64,000 nucleotides of DNA from Branchiostoma floridae (GCF_000003815.2 NC_049992.1:806562-870561), one strand, 5' to 3'. Numbered from the stretch's first letter, positions 30,201 through 41,964 are shown. The notes: generated from the letters alone by a model not told the origin. Translations and numbers: made by a program.

Positions 30201-30560
30201 TAAGTTCCATGTGAAAGGAATGACTGTCTCTTTCGATCCAGGGTGTCCGGTGAGTCTGACGGGTACCGGCTGCACATTTCCGGGTATTCAGGCACCGCGG
30301 GAGACTCCATGACCTACAACAACGGAGAGAGGTTCTCCACTGTGGACAGGGACAATGATGTCTATAGCAACGGCCATTGTTCTCAGCAGCACGGACAGGG
30401 CGGCTGGTGGTTTTGGCAGTGCAGCTACTCCATTCTCAACGGCCGCTACCTGGGCAACTGTGGGAGCTCCTGTCCAGCTTATCAAGGTGTGGTGTGGCAC
30501 CACCGGAGAGGCGTGAGATACTCTCTGAAGTCTGTGTCTATGAAAATCAGGGCATCATAA
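27244..30560 (+). CDS. FReD gene 1: secreted coiled-coil fibrinogen-domain protein, 5 exons, 352 aa
   Basis: Exons 27244-27549, 28638-28740, 28942-29055, 29486-29702 and 30242-30560 join in phase. Exon 1 encodes a signal peptide ([20 protein letters not shown]) and a coiled coil with EETGRL and [17 protein letters not shown] heptads, expected to drive oligomerisation. Exon 2 is a Ser/Thr/Ala-rich linker whose acceptor (GCGAG) is weak. Exons 3-5 encode the fibrinogen C-terminal domain (about residues 141-352): [48 protein letters not shown], a calcium-site-like DRDND, GGWW and the C-terminal disulfide region NGRYLGNCGSSCP. By family this is a soluble ficolin-like pattern-recognition lectin; ligand unknown. 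The stop is TAA at 30558-30560. Confidence 0.9.
29291..29403. mobile_element. Small TIR element in FReD gene 1 intron 3
   Basis: The ends are AGCCTGAGTACCATCCGG and CCGGATGGTACCTAGGCT, with AGTAGTT / AACTACT inside. Copies are at the same intron position in FReD gene 2 (48322-48418) and in the second FReD of gene 3 (59626-59733), so it was present before those copies separated. Confidence 0.85.
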
Positions 30561-31473
30561 TTTCAGTTCTGTCTCCTAAGTCTAATCATATCCAGTTGTG
30601 CACGAAATAGTCTTTTTTTTACGTCCTGAAACAAAAATTTCGGATAAGAGATCACCACTAAATCAGAGTTCTGCGGTACCTACGACACAGTAGCCAAAAG
30701 TTACTGCTGAAGCATTTGGGACAAAAGTTATGATATCTACGGCGTTCTTTTATTTACCTTGAGTACCTGATCCTTACTTGATAAATAGTAACCGTAAGTG
30801 TTATCTATGAAGACATCCATGGAAACTATAGTTTCCAAGCAGACGTTGGGAGGTAAAATCGTCAAAATGTCTTGTTTCCCGTTTTAGTTAACAACGTTAG
30901 GAAGGAAGTTTGCAAAAGAGACGAGGAACTAAAAAACGGTACACAATTTTGCTTTCCAACACCTGCTTTGAGAATATGAAACAGTAAACCTAAACAGTAC
31001 ACCAAAGCATGTGGTCTTATTATCAAATATCATATAATCTGTACATACGCTCTGTACAAAAACATGTTTTTTTCACACTCTGGTTCATTTAACTTTGAAC
31101 TTGTGAAAGTACGGTACAATATTATAACGCAGCTCCATATAAAACGAAATATAAATAAAGCATGTGGAGAAACAACATAATATGATAATATTACTACCAT
31201 CAAGGCAGTCATTTGACCCGACTCAACGCGTCCGTAAGCTAGACTAGTATGTATAATCTCTAAGCAGATCCTACGGTAGTATAAGATAGTATCAAAAGCT
31301 GATACTATCTTATACTACCGTAGGATCTGTTTGGAGCCTATAGTATGTACACATTGCAAAAAACAACACCGATACTTCTGGTCTGTTCTCACTCTACTCC
31401 TTTTTTCGATCTTCTCCTTATCAAACATCATTCTCTTTCTTCTGTGACCTCTTTCAACAAACACATCCATACA
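30561..31473. other. FReD gene 1 downstream flank, with a perfect hairpin at 31268-31331
   Basis: The region around 30640-30900 resembles the flank beyond gene 3 at 62330-62480 (CCAAGCAGACGTTGGGAGGT). At 31268-31331 the arms GATCCTACGGTAGTATAAGA and its complement form an almost perfect inverted repeat around a five-base loop, bordered by CTAAGCAGATC and GATCTGTTTGG. No coding sequence. Confidence 0.65.
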
Positions 31474-31792
31474 CAGGGCTCGAAATACTGCACCAGTAAA
31501 AATTACCTGCACCAGACAAATTTTACCTGCACCACTCTACATCTAGGAAGTATGGATCATACCAAAATTGTTGACCAACAATTGTTTTTTTTTTCTTTTC
31601 TACTTGATAGGTGGCAACAGTCAATGCAGCTAATAACAATCCATTTACACCTACATCATACGACATTTATGTATAAAACCCAGTACATGGACCAGTGCAG
31701 GTTAGGTGCAGATAGATACCAGAAATACCTGCATGCACAGCTCCAATATTACCCGCACTGATCTGCATATGCAGGTGGTATTTCGAGCCCTG
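31474..31792. mobile_element. MITE with CAGGGCTCGAAAT termini (copy 2)
   Basis: The ends are CAGGGCTCGAAATACTGCAC and GTATTTCGAGCCCTG. The interior matches the copy at 23888-24208, including CCAAAATTGTT and AATGCAGCTA blocks. Confidence 0.85.
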
Positions 31793-32039
31793 AATACATG
31801 TACCCCTACGAAAGCCAGCTCCATTGATATCCCACGTAAATAGCCTTGCGAAATTAGAGGGCAGCATGTATCGGATCTCCCTGCCCCTTATGTGGGATCG
31901 CGGTCACATTCGTCCCACGACGTTTTCGTCCTAGGATTTTGAGTTTGTACTACATACCCAGTCGCCAGAATGTCTTCAATTTGTTTCAAACCTGTCCTAT
32001 GACGTATGTGACCAATCTTTGAGAAATCAGGGTTCTAAC

Positions 32040-32915
32040 GTATAACTCCGACCTCTCGATGAAGTCGCAAGACCGACGCCGACACCTTCACGACTGTCCT
32101 CAGGATGTCCTCGATCCGTCGCAAACCTGTCGCACGACTTATATAACGGGGGAATCCTCACAAATCAAGTTTGCAGCTCTGGCCACCCGATAAAGTTCGG
32201 GTTCACGCTTTTATATGACCATCCCGTCTGTTCTAAGAGAGTCGCAAGTATCCGTACGGCTCGTGACCGGGAAATCCTCACAAAACTCTGGTCACGACTT
32301 TGCACGACACAATCCCGACTGTTCTAAGAATGTCGCAAACCTGTCGCACGACTCATGTGACCAGAAAAACCTCCCAAATCACGTCTCCAGCTCGGGCCAC
32401 TCTATGAAGTTGGGTTTGACGATTTTATACGACACACTCACGACTGTTCTAAGAATGTCCCAAACCTGTCGCAAGCCTGTCGTAAGCCTGTCTTACGCCT
32501 TTTGTGACCAGAAAAACCTCCCAAATCACGTCTCCAGCTCGGGCCACTCTATGAAGTTGGGTTTGATGATTTTATACGACTCAATCACGACTGTTCTAAG
32601 AATGTCCTAAACCTGTCGCACGGCTTAGGTGACCGGGGAAACCTCACAAATTAAGTTTCCAATTCGGTTCGGTCTCACGATTCTATACGACACAATCACG
32701 ACTGTTCACGAAGTTCTCAATCTGTCCCAAGTCTGTCGTACGATTTATGTGACCGGAGAATCCTCCCAAATCACGTCTCCAGCTCCGGCCACTCTATGAA
32801 GTTGGGTTTGACGATTTTATACGACACACTCACGACTGTTCTAAGAATGTCCCAAACCTGTCGCAAGCCTGTCGTAAGCCTGTCGTACGCCTTTTGTGAC
32901 CAGAAAAACCTCCCA
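32040..32915 (-). repeat. Tandem repeat built from the kelch terminal-exon end
   Basis: Units of roughly 125-150 bases contain GTCCCAAACCTGTCGCAAGC, GTGACCAGAAAAACCTCCCA and the block CGTCTCCAGCTCGGGCCACT followed by TATGAAGTTGGGTTTGACGA. That last block is the reverse complement of the end of the kelch exon (codons for KPNFIEWPELET and the stop). Good copies of the coding block are at about 32380-32425, 32525-32570 and 32775-32820, and more diverged ones lie further away. The genuine exon end is at 32918-32965. Confidence 0.85.
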
Positions 32916-32917
32916 AA

Positions 32918-33239
32918 TCACGTCTCCAGCTCCGGCCACTCTATAAAGTTGGGTTTGACGATGGTGACGCAGCCGGAATAGCACCTGAGCTGCGGCACCG
33001 TGCCCACGTTGGTCCACGCGTCGCCCTCGGGATCGTAGCACTCCGTGATGTCCGTGAAGTAGCCTCCCGAGACGTAGATCTTGCCGCTGACGGCGCCGAT
33101 GGTGCCGTTCCCGTGCTCCTCGATCATGGAGGCGGCGGGGTTCCACTCGGAGCGCGCCGGGTCGAACACGTACATCTCCCGGGAGTCCGCCCCGATCAGG
33201 TAGATGAGTCCGTCTAGGCACACCGACTGCAGGCAGTAC
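32918..33239 (-). CDS. Kelch-repeat protein, terminal exon (106 aa)
   Basis: Acceptor CCGTTTTAG at 33240 and stop TGA at 32920-32918 bound an exon reading YCLQSVCLDGLIYLIGADSR and onwards. It carries two or more kelch blades: the patterns IYLIGA, YVFDPARSEW, GNGTIGAVSGKIYVSGGY and CYDPEGDAWTNVGTVPQLR are the double-Gly, Tyr and Trp spacing of a kelch propeller such as KLHL-type Cul3 adaptors. Upstream exons (BTB, BACK, earlier kelch) would lie at higher coordinates on this strand but I could not find them in the window. It may be the end of a gene with long introns or an isolated fragment. Confidence 0.75.
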
Positions 33240-33339
33240 CTAAAACGGACAAAGGCAGACAAATTTTAAGTAAGGTAAGATAGAGTTTACAGGACTTGAA
33301 GAAGTGTTAAATGTTTTACAGCATTATTTTTAATATGAT

Positions 33340-33600
33340 AGGTAGATCAGCCCGTGTAAGCACCACCGACTGCAGGCAGTATTTGTAAACGGACAAATGT
33401 GTGTGGTGTGTGTCGTGTGTGTATGTGTGCGTGTGTATGTGTGCGCGCGCGTGCGTGTGTGTCTCTGTGTGTGTGTTTTTGTGTGTGTGTGGTGAATGTA
33501 TATTGTTATAATTTTCACGGTGAAGCGGACATCGCGAAAACCGCGAACATTAATCCACCGCGAACATTTCTGCATATACAGTATTTTGCGTTGGCTTGCA
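33340..33600. repeat. Copy of the kelch exon 5' edge, GT repeat and MITE end
   Basis: At 33348-33400 the sequence CACCGACTGCAGGCAGTA with its flanks repeats the acceptor edge of the kelch exon (33220-33255). It is followed by a (GT)n run (33400-33495) and one end of a CCGCGAACATT-family MITE (33508-33584, ending TGCATATACAGTA). Confidence 0.75.
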
Positions 33601-33714
33601 AATGCTGTCGTGCTTGGCATTTACGACATGAATTCATGCGGTTGTCAAATGTACTGCAGCATCTTTTACTGCGAAATCTTTGAAACAGCTGATCTCTGAT
33701 ATGCAGATTGTTCT

Positions 33715-34173
33715 CACCTTTAAGAACTTCAAATAAATCAGATTTTATGGCTATTTCAATCAACAATTCAAAACCAGCTCGCAATTTCCAATTGTTTAAA
33801 AAAAATCTCTATCCGGACTATTTTTCCTCCGCGCCCTGTGAGTGCTTGACAATACAGATTGTTCTCACCTTTAAGAACTTAAAATAAATCAGATTTTATG
33901 GCTATTTCAATCAACAATTCAAAATCAACTCGCAATTTCCAATGTTTTTTTAAATCTCCGGATTACTTTTCCTCCGCGCCCTGCGGTTGCTTGAGTGGCG
34001 GATTGATACCTAAGTCGTTCTGGTCAGGACGGCACGCAGGCAGGTCGACCTTGAGAGTTCGGCGGATCTTTGGCAGTTACAGTTGCTTTGTGTCAGGTTT
34101 AAGGCGATATTTTCGGAGAAACCAGGTGCCAGATTCAACATCAAAACCCTTTCGTATCTGGGACACGTTGCAG
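33715..34173 (+). promoter_or_regulatory. Upstream region and probable 5' non-coding exon of zinc-finger gene 1
   Basis: About 200 bases ending in a donor (ACGTTGCAG/GTACGT at 34173) match the sequence ending at 40791 upstream of zinc-finger gene 2: CCTCCGCGCCCTG, GGCAGGTCGACCTTGAGAGT and GGCGATATTTTCGGAGAAA. No long open frame is conserved, so it is probably a 5' untranslated exon with its promoter. A ~70-base block (TTCTCACCTTTAAGAACTT and following) occurs twice, at 33711-33778 and 33857-33926. Confidence 0.55.
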
Positions 34174-34729
34174 GTACGTACGAGAAGCTGAAATGACAGT
34201 AGATTTAGACCAAAGAACGCGGCGTCATCGAAAATTTCTGACTGAAGTTTTGTGTCTCTCCATGATCTAAATCATGCCGTCTGGCGTCAAAATTGTTTTC
34301 GATCTGACTTTCCGAAATTCTTCTGAACCAACGTGCATTTAAAACAACGTGTTGACATCATGTTCTGTCAAGTATGTAGGAAATTACCTCTTGGGGAGGG
34401 GGGCGGAACGAAGTTTCCAACACAACAACAATGCTGAATGAGGACCGGTAGGGGTTTATCACTATCGTGTTAATTAACGCGTTAGATAAAATCAAAGAGG
34501 GACCAAAATGCTGTTTCATCGCATTACATTTTGGAATATCTACACGTAGTTTTTCCTATACTCGATTATGCATTGTGGTGACCACTAGTGCTGATTTTTC
34601 ATGCGAACCCAGTTAGTCGTGTGTGTTGCAAACCCCTTTGTGTGCCCTACTCCAAACTTCCCGCCAAATCCTCACCTCTGGATTCAATTTCCGCTCTGTA
34701 GCTGGGCAGAAAGGTGAAGACGTCGGGAC

Positions 34730-35625
34730 GGTTCACTAACTGCTGTAGGGACATGGGGATGGTTCAATAGCTATCGTTAGGACATGGGGATGGCTCACTA
34801 ACTGTTGCAGAGACATGTAGGCAGTTCACTAACTTGTGGGGGCATGGGGATGGCTCACTAACTGATGTAGGGACATGGGGGTGGCTCACTAACTGTCGCA
34901 GAGACATGTGGACAGTTCACTAATTTGCAGGGACATGGGGACAGTTCACTAACTTGTAGGGACATGGGGATGGTTCACTAACTGTTGTAGAGACATGGGG
35001 AGGGTTCACTAACAACTGTTGTAGGGACATGGTGATGGTTCACAAGCTATCGCAAGGACATGGGGATGGTTTACTAACTTATAGGGACATGAGGATGGTT
35101 CAATAACTTGTAGGCACATGGTGATGGTTATTAAACTGTTGTGGTACATGAGGATGGTTCACTAATCACTAACTGTTGTAAGGACATGGAGACGGTTCAC
35201 TAATTTGCAGGGATATGGGGGGAAGTTCACCAACTGTTGTTGGACATGGGGATGGTTCACTGTCTGTTTCATGGGCATGGGGATTGTACATTAACTGTTG
35301 CATGGACATGAGGACGGTTCAGTAACTGTTCTATGGACATGGGGACGGTTCACTGTTGTAGGGACATGGGGACGGTTAACTAACAGTTGTAGGATATGCC
35401 ATATAGGGACGGTTAAGTAACTTGCATGGACATGGGGATGGTTCACTAACCGTTGTGTGAACATGGGGGAAGTTCACTCAATGTTGCATGGACATGAGGA
35501 TGGTTCACCAACTGTTGCATGGTAATAGGGATGGTTCACTGTTGCATCAACTTGCATGGACATGGGGATGGCTTACTAACTGTTGTAGGGACATGGGCCG
35601 GTTCATGTCTTATTCTTGCCAGGGC
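34730..35625. repeat. ~31-bp minisatellite in intron 1 of zinc-finger gene 1
   Basis: About 28 diverged copies of a unit with the consensus GGTTCACTAACTGTTGTAGG followed by GACATGGGGAT. A shorter array with the same unit is at 41375-41640 in the equivalent intron of zinc-finger gene 2. Confidence 0.9.
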
Positions 35626-35797
35626 AAAAGGGAGTGTTTTAGGTACAGTATACTTCTGCAAAAGAGGGCATCTGATGTCTTTGTTTCTTTAGTGTAAGGC
35701 ATCCCAATAGGCAGCTTGTGACTAATTCAATATTAAAGCTGTAACAAATTGTTCACCTGATCTGATCTTTACAGAAGTGGTTCTGGGTGTTATCACC

Positions 35798-36985
35798 ATG
35801 GCAACGACTGGAGTCAGCTCTGAAGAGGTGGAAAGCACTTCGAAAGGGGAGTTTGGTGGAAGGAGTGTGACTGCAAAACACTACAAAAAGTACAGGTGTG
35901 AGGAGTGCAGCAAGCAGTTCAGAACGCTGAGTCATCTGAAGACTCACATTCGCACTCACACAGGTGAGAAACCGTACAGGTGTGAGGAGTGTAGGAGGCA
36001 GTTCACTGAGATGGGAAGTCTTACGAAACACATGCGGACTCACACACGGGATAAACCCTACAAGTGTGAGGAGTGCAGCAGGCAGTTCAGTGAGCTGGGT
36101 AATCTGAAGAGACACATGCGGACTCACACAGGGGAGAAACCCTACAGATGTGAGGAGTGCAGCAGGCAGTTCAGTCAGCTGGGTAACCTGGACAGTCACA
36201 TGCGGACTCACACAGGTGAGAAACCCTACAAGTGTGAGGAGTGCAGCAAGCAGTTCAGCAGGCTAGATGAACTGAAGTTACACATGCAGACTCACACAGG
36301 GGAGAAACCTCACAGATGTGAGGAGTGCAGCAGGCAGTTCCGTTGGTTGGGTTATCTAAAGACTCACATGCGGACTCACACAGGGGAGAAACCCTACAGA
36401 TGTGAGGCGTGCAGCAAGCAGTTCAGTGTGCTGAGTGCTCTGAAGACACATATACAGACGCACACAGGGGAGAAACCCTACAAGTGTGAGGAATGTGGCA
36501 AGTTGTTCTGCCGGTTAGAGGTGCTGAAGAAGCACATGCGAACTCATACAAGTGAGAAACCCTACAAGTGTGAGGAGTGCAGCAAGCAGTTTAGTGACCT
36601 GGGTAATCTGAAGAGACACATGCAGACTCACACAGGGGACAAACCTTACAGGTGTGAGGAGTGCAGCAAGCAGTTCAGTCAGCTGGGTCATCTGAAGACG
36701 CACATGCGTACTCACACAGGTGAGAAATCCTACAAATGTAAGGAGTGCAGCAAACAGTTTAGTCGGCCAGATGTTCTGAAGAGACACATGCGGACTCATA
36801 CAGGGGAGAAGCCCTACAGGTGTGAGGAGTGCAGCAAACAGTTCAGTGAGCTGGGAAGTCTGAAGAGACACATGAGGACTCACACGGGAGAGAAACCATA
36901 CACATGTGAGGATTGCAGCAGGCAGTTCAGTCATGTCTGCAATCTAAAAACACACATGCAAACTCACACTGGGCACATTTCTTAG
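35798..36985 (+). CDS. C2H2 zinc-finger protein 1, 13 tandem fingers, 395 aa
   Basis: The ATG at 35798 sits in a good context (ACCATGGCA), 23 bases after a splice acceptor (TCTTTACAG at 35774). A short acidic leader ([13 protein letters not shown]) is followed by 13 consecutive fingers of the form C-x2-C-x12-H-x3-H joined by TGEKP-type linkers. Most share the scaffold [19 protein letters not shown] and differ mainly at helix positions, as expected of nuclear DNA-binding proteins from a young tandem family. No KRAB, SCAN or other effector domain is visible. The ORF ends at TAG 36983-36985. Confidence 0.93.
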   Translation: MATTGVSSEEVESTSKGEFGGRSVTAKHYKKYRCEECSKQFRTLSHLKTHIRTHTGEKPYRCEECRRQFTEMGSLTKHMRTHTRDKPYKCEECSRQFSELGNLKRHMRTHTGEKPYRCEECSRQFSQLGNLDSHMRTHTGEKPYKCEECSKQFSRLDELKLHMQTHTGEKPHRCEECSRQFRWLGYLKTHMRTHTGEKPYRCEACSKQFSVLSALKTHIQTHTGEKPYKCEECGKLFCRLEVLKKHMRTHTSEKPYKCEECSKQFSDLGNLKRHMQTHTGDKPYRCEECSKQFSQLGHLKTHMRTHTGEKSYKCKECSKQFSRPDVLKRHMRTHTGEKPYRCEECSKQFSELGSLKRHMRTHTGEKPYTCEDCSRQFSHVCNLKTHMQTHTGHIS

Positions 36986-38035
36986 GATGTGATGAGTGTT
37001 AGATATATCTTCTTTAGGCCACACCAAATTTGTTGCTTCTCAGAATGGCCTGTCAAATTTTTCTCAGTTTGAAAATAAAAATTGGGCACACCTCCCATTG
37101 ACAGTCTGCAAATACATGTACTCGTTTAGGTTATACACACCTATTTGAAGCATGTAAGTACCGAGAAAAAAGACATCGATATAAAAAGAAGGTTTTTCCA
37201 ATTACCAACATTTGTATACTAATTATACCAATTATAGATAACCTTTTACTAGTCATTTGTACCAGTCAGCTGGCCATGTAGACTCAGCGCAGTAGAGATG
37301 GCTAAAAGTAGCTTTCGTTAGTTTTGTTGTAAACTTTCTTGCAAAAAGTGAGCCTCTACCAGGCTCCAAAAGTTGCTAGAAAAATTATAGTAGAAATTGG
37401 CCAATAGACAGACAACACCCCAGAGGTGTTAGCCAGGCAAAAGTTACAGTTGATGACATAGGGACACATTTTGGCCGGCTAACTCTGTAAGGCTTGTTAA
37501 CTGCCTACTTGGTCAAATACTTCTATTTTCCCAGGGACGTGTAGCCTGGTAGAGGATTACAAAAGTATACTTTTTACGCTGTTACTGTTAGTATATTTCT
37601 GTTTATAATGTAGCTATTAGTGCTGTTGGACTGATGTGAAGCATTTTCATAGCATTTAGAGTTTTCCTTTTATAAAATTTCTTTTGATTTTTTTTGCTTT
37701 ATCTCAATCAGATGAGAATGTAACAAAGGATTTAGAGCAGAAATAACTGCTTATATGCATCCTTTTAAATTCTATATGTTTTATATCAATCAAGACACTT
37801 TTTCTCTTTGTTTCTAATCAGTTTAGTATTTTATTCAAACTGTTCTATATTGTTGTGTTACTGTTAGATTTAGGCATATAGTTTGAGTTTCAAATGGTAG
37901 TGAAAGAAGAAGTGTTAATAATTATGTATAGTTAAGTCATGTTCTTGCTATATAACTGAGTTCTTTGTACACAACCAAATGTTTTATTCAAGCAGACATT
38001 TGGGTACACAAGTCATGAACAATCTACCTGTACTC
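36986..38035. other. Zinc-finger gene 1 downstream region
   Basis: AT-rich, probably 3' untranslated sequence followed by intergenic DNA. A small inverted-repeat element lies at about 37351-37555, with ends AGCCTCTACCAGGCTCC and AGCCTGGTAGAGGATT; related sequence occurs at 24400 and 44575. No further gene seen. Confidence 0.5.
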
Positions 38036-38335
38036 TCTAAGCAGACCTTTCCGCCAGGGGTCGCGGTTTTTAGCGTCTTACTCCCTTTATACCCCCCTCA
38101 CATTAGGCGAAAATGGATCGGATGACGAGTCTGCGAGCTCTAAATTACGAGGAGGCATGACCCTGACGGGAAGGGGGAACTCTGCCATTTCTTCGTCGGC
38201 ATCAGGGTCATGCCTCCTCGTAATTTAGAGCTCGCCTACACGTCGTCCCATCGATTTTCGCTATATGTGACGGGGGTATAAGGACATTACAAATGGCGAC
38301 CACTATTGGCCCCTGGCAGAAAGATCTGTCTATGC
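38036..38335. mobile_element. Nested inverted-repeat elements
   Basis: An outer pair, AGCAGACCTTTCCGCCAGGG at 38039 and CCCCTGGCAGAAAGATCTGT near 38312, encloses an inner element, 38088-38282. The inner element has CCCCTGTCA-type ends (TTATACCCCCCTCACATTAG and TATATGTGACGGGGGTATAA) and arms of about 80 bases that include GAGGAGGCATGACCCTGA and its complement. It appears that one hairpin element inserted into another. Confidence 0.8.
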
Positions 38336-38586
38336 ACATGTGTACATATTGGGACTGCACCTGCTAGCAGTAACACCTAGCCGTAGTGCGAAGTAGCATC
38401 AGTCCCGAGGAAGGTAACAGACGTTCAATTAGATGCTGGTTATTGAATAAAACACTTGATTTTGTACAAATTATTTTCCATCCTTTATTCTGTATTATCG
38501 TGTAGCCAGGCACCGTGGACCAATCAGAAGGCCCCGTTCCACGTTGGTTATGACGCCATAACACATAGTTTCTGGCCAGCCCGGTG

Positions 38587-38668
38587 TGTATCGCTCCTTC
38601 TGATTGGTCAGAATGAATCGAAACCGGTGTCGATTCATTCTGACCAATCAGAAGGAGTGATACACAGG
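38587..38668. repeat. Long hairpin with ~35-bp arms
   Basis: GTATCGCTCCTTCTGATTGG with TCAGAATGAATCG is followed by its inverted complement around AAACCGGTG. The arms contain CCAAT/ATTGG sequences. A foldback element without coding. Confidence 0.85.
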
Positions 38669-39680
38669 AAAGTAAGGGGTATGCAGCCATTGGCCAATCC
38701 AAAGGAGCGAAACATATGCCAGAGCAGAGGGAATAATCAAACGGAATGCTTCGTACATTCTGCAGTCCATGTTTCAGTTATTTTGGGGCCAACTTGGAGT
38801 CCACTTTCACCTGTTACATTCAACTTCAAGTAACATAATGAATCAGCTTTGACATTATTTCAAGCCTTGTAACTGAACAAAATTTGACAGACATTATATG
38901 TTGTTCAAATTCACTGTTCAAATTTATTGAATGTACTGTATGATGGATGTATGTATTATAAAGGAATTTGTCGCTTAAATGGGTCAGTTTGAATAGGCTA
39001 CTAGTATATGATAATAACGTTAATGACCCGCCTGTTCCTCATAGAATCGTCTTTATTCAGTGGTTATAGCAATGGACCACATGCCCGTAGCCAGGGGTGG
39101 GGGGGTGGGGGTCGGAAGAACACGCCAGAAGATCCACTTTTTCACACTCAAAGGTCCGCTTTTTACACTAGTTCTTTATTTTTTTTAATGGCGGACTGAC
39201 TGGCATTTTACACTAGTAGAAATTTCAATTAATCTAAGCGAGTCTATCAGCAAAATTTGCCCCAGAAATTGCAGGAAATGGCGTTTCAGAGGGTCCAGGT
39301 TTCAAAATTTCTCGGACCTCCATTGTGACGCCTTACATCTTCGCTGTCGGACTTATATGTTGGGGGGAGTCACCCTTAAAGACTTTCGCCAAAAGCTTTG
39401 TGTATCTTTAATAGAAATTCTGTTACACTTGGCTTTAAGTCTTCCAGCAATTTTTGCCAGTCAAAATGCAGGAAATAGCGTTTCAGAGCGTCAAGATTTC
39501 AATGTTTTCCAGGGGAGCACTAAAAAGAACCCCCAAACTAAAATTCTGGCTATGGGCATGGACCAGACGTTATAACACCATATACTAGTACACCTCGGGG
39601 CGGGTCATTAACCCTCAATTATCAATTGCAATCTGATGACTGTTGAGGTTATTACTGTTAATCTGCCATGATAATGAAGT

Positions 39681-40080
39681 ACGCCAAAAAAATAGTTACT
39701 CAAGCAACTGGATATGGTTTTGAAACGGTCAGACGTTTCGGATAAAATCCACTATCCTTCGTCAGTGACACTGAAGTGACCTGGAAGAAACAGGTCCTTT
39801 ATACTCTAACTATGAATGAAGACAATTTCAGTCATCCAATAGGAAACGTTAAAGACAATTCAGACTGAAGACAATTTGGATTCCAAAGGGAACAAAGGTG
39901 AGGCAAAGTCAAGCTGAAGACAATTTGGCTTACAAAGGATAGCAAGGCTAAGACACAGTTCATGCAAATGGCTCAATTAGCTCCTGTTGTTTTAGTTACA
40001 GGGGGGGGGTTCCATGCGTAGCCCCCCTAGATATGGTTTCCAAAACCATATCCAGTTGCTTGAGTAACTATTTTTGGCGT
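39681..40080. mobile_element. Element with 44-bp TIRs and a hammerhead-core-like motif
   Basis: The left end ACGCCAAAAAAATAGTTACT continues to CTGGATATGGTTTT; the right end is its inverted complement (40037-40080). Just inside the left end, the minus strand reads CTGACGA, a GGATA/TATCC hairpin and GAAAC (39765-39735). This matches the conserved hammerhead-ribozyme core CUGANGA-stem II-GAAA, reported in Penelope-like retroelement termini. No RT coding is present. Confidence 0.55.
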
Positions 40081-40549
40081 ATTACCTGGATGTCTAACCT
40101 TCATCAACGCATAATAATGAAGCTCTTAATTTGCAGTTCTACAATCATCTAGGTAACACATTTCATAAAAACTGTTAAAACTAGCAGAACGTACTTTTGT
40201 AGTCCTTTGTTTCTTATGTTCTGTATGCCTTGGTATGCCTAGGGATGTTAAAAATGCAAAAGTTGAACTTAAAGCTTTAATAGTGTCTGATCTGCATTTG
40301 TCTTCTCTTTTGAAGTATATTTGTAACATCATATTGGAACAAATTTCAATGCCCTGGTTTCATTACAACAGCAGAAACAACACTGAGTGACAAGAGGACA
40401 TGACTTTCACATGATAAACTTTGCAGCCTCTTTACTCTGAAATCTTTGCAATGGCGAATGCATGACAGATCATTTTCCATCATAAGAAAAGTCAAATTTT
40501 ATAGATTTGTTGACCAATATTTCAAAACCAAATCATACTTCCCGAAGTT

Positions 40550-40791
40550 CCGGATGATTTTAAACTCTCTTCCCGCACTATTTTCCCTCCGCGCCCTGTG
40601 ATGAGTGATTGGGTGGCGGATGTATACCTACACCGTTCTGTTCAGGATAGCACGCCGGCAGGTCGACCTTGAGAGTTCTGCGAATCTTTGGCAATTACAG
40701 GAGCTTTGTCTCAGGTTTCAGGCGATATTTTCGGAGAAATCAGGTGCCATATTCAGCATCCAGACCCGATCTTATCTGGGACACGTTACAG
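40550..40791 (+). promoter_or_regulatory. Probable 5' non-coding exon of zinc-finger gene 2
   Basis: Matches the 34173-ending exon of gene 1 through GGTCGACCTTGAGAGTTCTG, GGCGATATTTTCGGAGAAAT and the donor ACGTTACAG/GTACGT. Conservation stops soon after the donor except for scattered intron blocks. Confidence 0.5.
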
Positions 40792-41964
40792 GTACGTACG
40801 AGAAGCTGTGATGGTAGGTTTAGACCAGAGAACGCGGCGGGATCGAAAATAATTTTCTGACTTAAGTTTTGTGGGTGACTATCCTTGATAATATTTTAAT
40901 ACCGTCTGGCGTCAAACTGTTTTCGATCTGACCTTCGGAAATTCTTCTGAAACAACGTGCATCTAAAAAAACGTGTTAACATGATGTTTTGTACTCCGAT
41001 TTGCATGAAATAGCGTGTGTGGGGTGGGGGGTGGGGGTAGAAACGAAGTTTCCAACACAACAATACACAACAATGCTGCATGAGGATCATTAGGGGTTTA
41101 TGGGATCATGTTTCTTCACGTTTCTAGATAAATTCAAAGAGGATCCAACAATCAGCTTAAACATATTGCAGTGCGAAATTTTCGTATGAAGTTTTGTCCC
41201 TGAAGTCAACTATTGTGGAGGCCACTAGTGCCGATTTTTCATACGAACCTAGTTGGTTAGTCTTGTGTGTTGCAAACCCCTTTGTGAGCCCCGCCCCAAA
41301 ACTTTCCGCCAAATTCTCACATCTGGATTTCATTTCCGCCCTGAAGCCAGATGGGTTAGGGTCAAGACCTGGGGACGGTTCACTAACTGTTGTAGGGACA
41401 TGGGAAGGGTTTACTAGCTTGCATGGACATGGGGGCTGTTCATTAACTGTTGCAGGGACACGGAGATGGTTCACTTATCGCCAACTGATACTGGATGGCC
41501 ATGGGGACAGTTCACTAACTTACATAGACATGGGGACCGTCCACTAATCGAGGCATGGGCATGGGGGCGGTTCACTAACTGTTGCAGGATGTGGATATGG
41601 GTCACTAACTGTAACTGTTGTAGGGACATGGGGAATGTCATCTTCACCATCAAAGTTTCAGAATGTACTATCAAACCTGTATTAGCGGCCAGTTTTTCTC
41701 ATTCCCTTCGATTTTGACCGTTGACCTAAGCATTCAGAAGAAGTCAATAGTGGCCACCTCTCCAACGCGTCTGATTGTCGGTTGTTCGTGTCATGTCATG
41801 ATGGGTTGATGGTCATGGCCTAATAGTGATTGCCATTTTTTGTGCAATTTAAGCTCACTCTGGGACAGTTGGAATTTCATTTTGGGACACTTTAGGGGAA
41901 AAAAAGGTTAATTTCATGGATTGCTGTTTTTGCATTTGCAGGAGTTTGTCCATATATTGTTGCC

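Noticed and set aside
35753-36934. Minus-strand frames such as [19 protein letters not shown] repeats
   Set aside because: Antisense shadow of the tandem zinc-finger codons; the same shadow occurs at 41914-43287.
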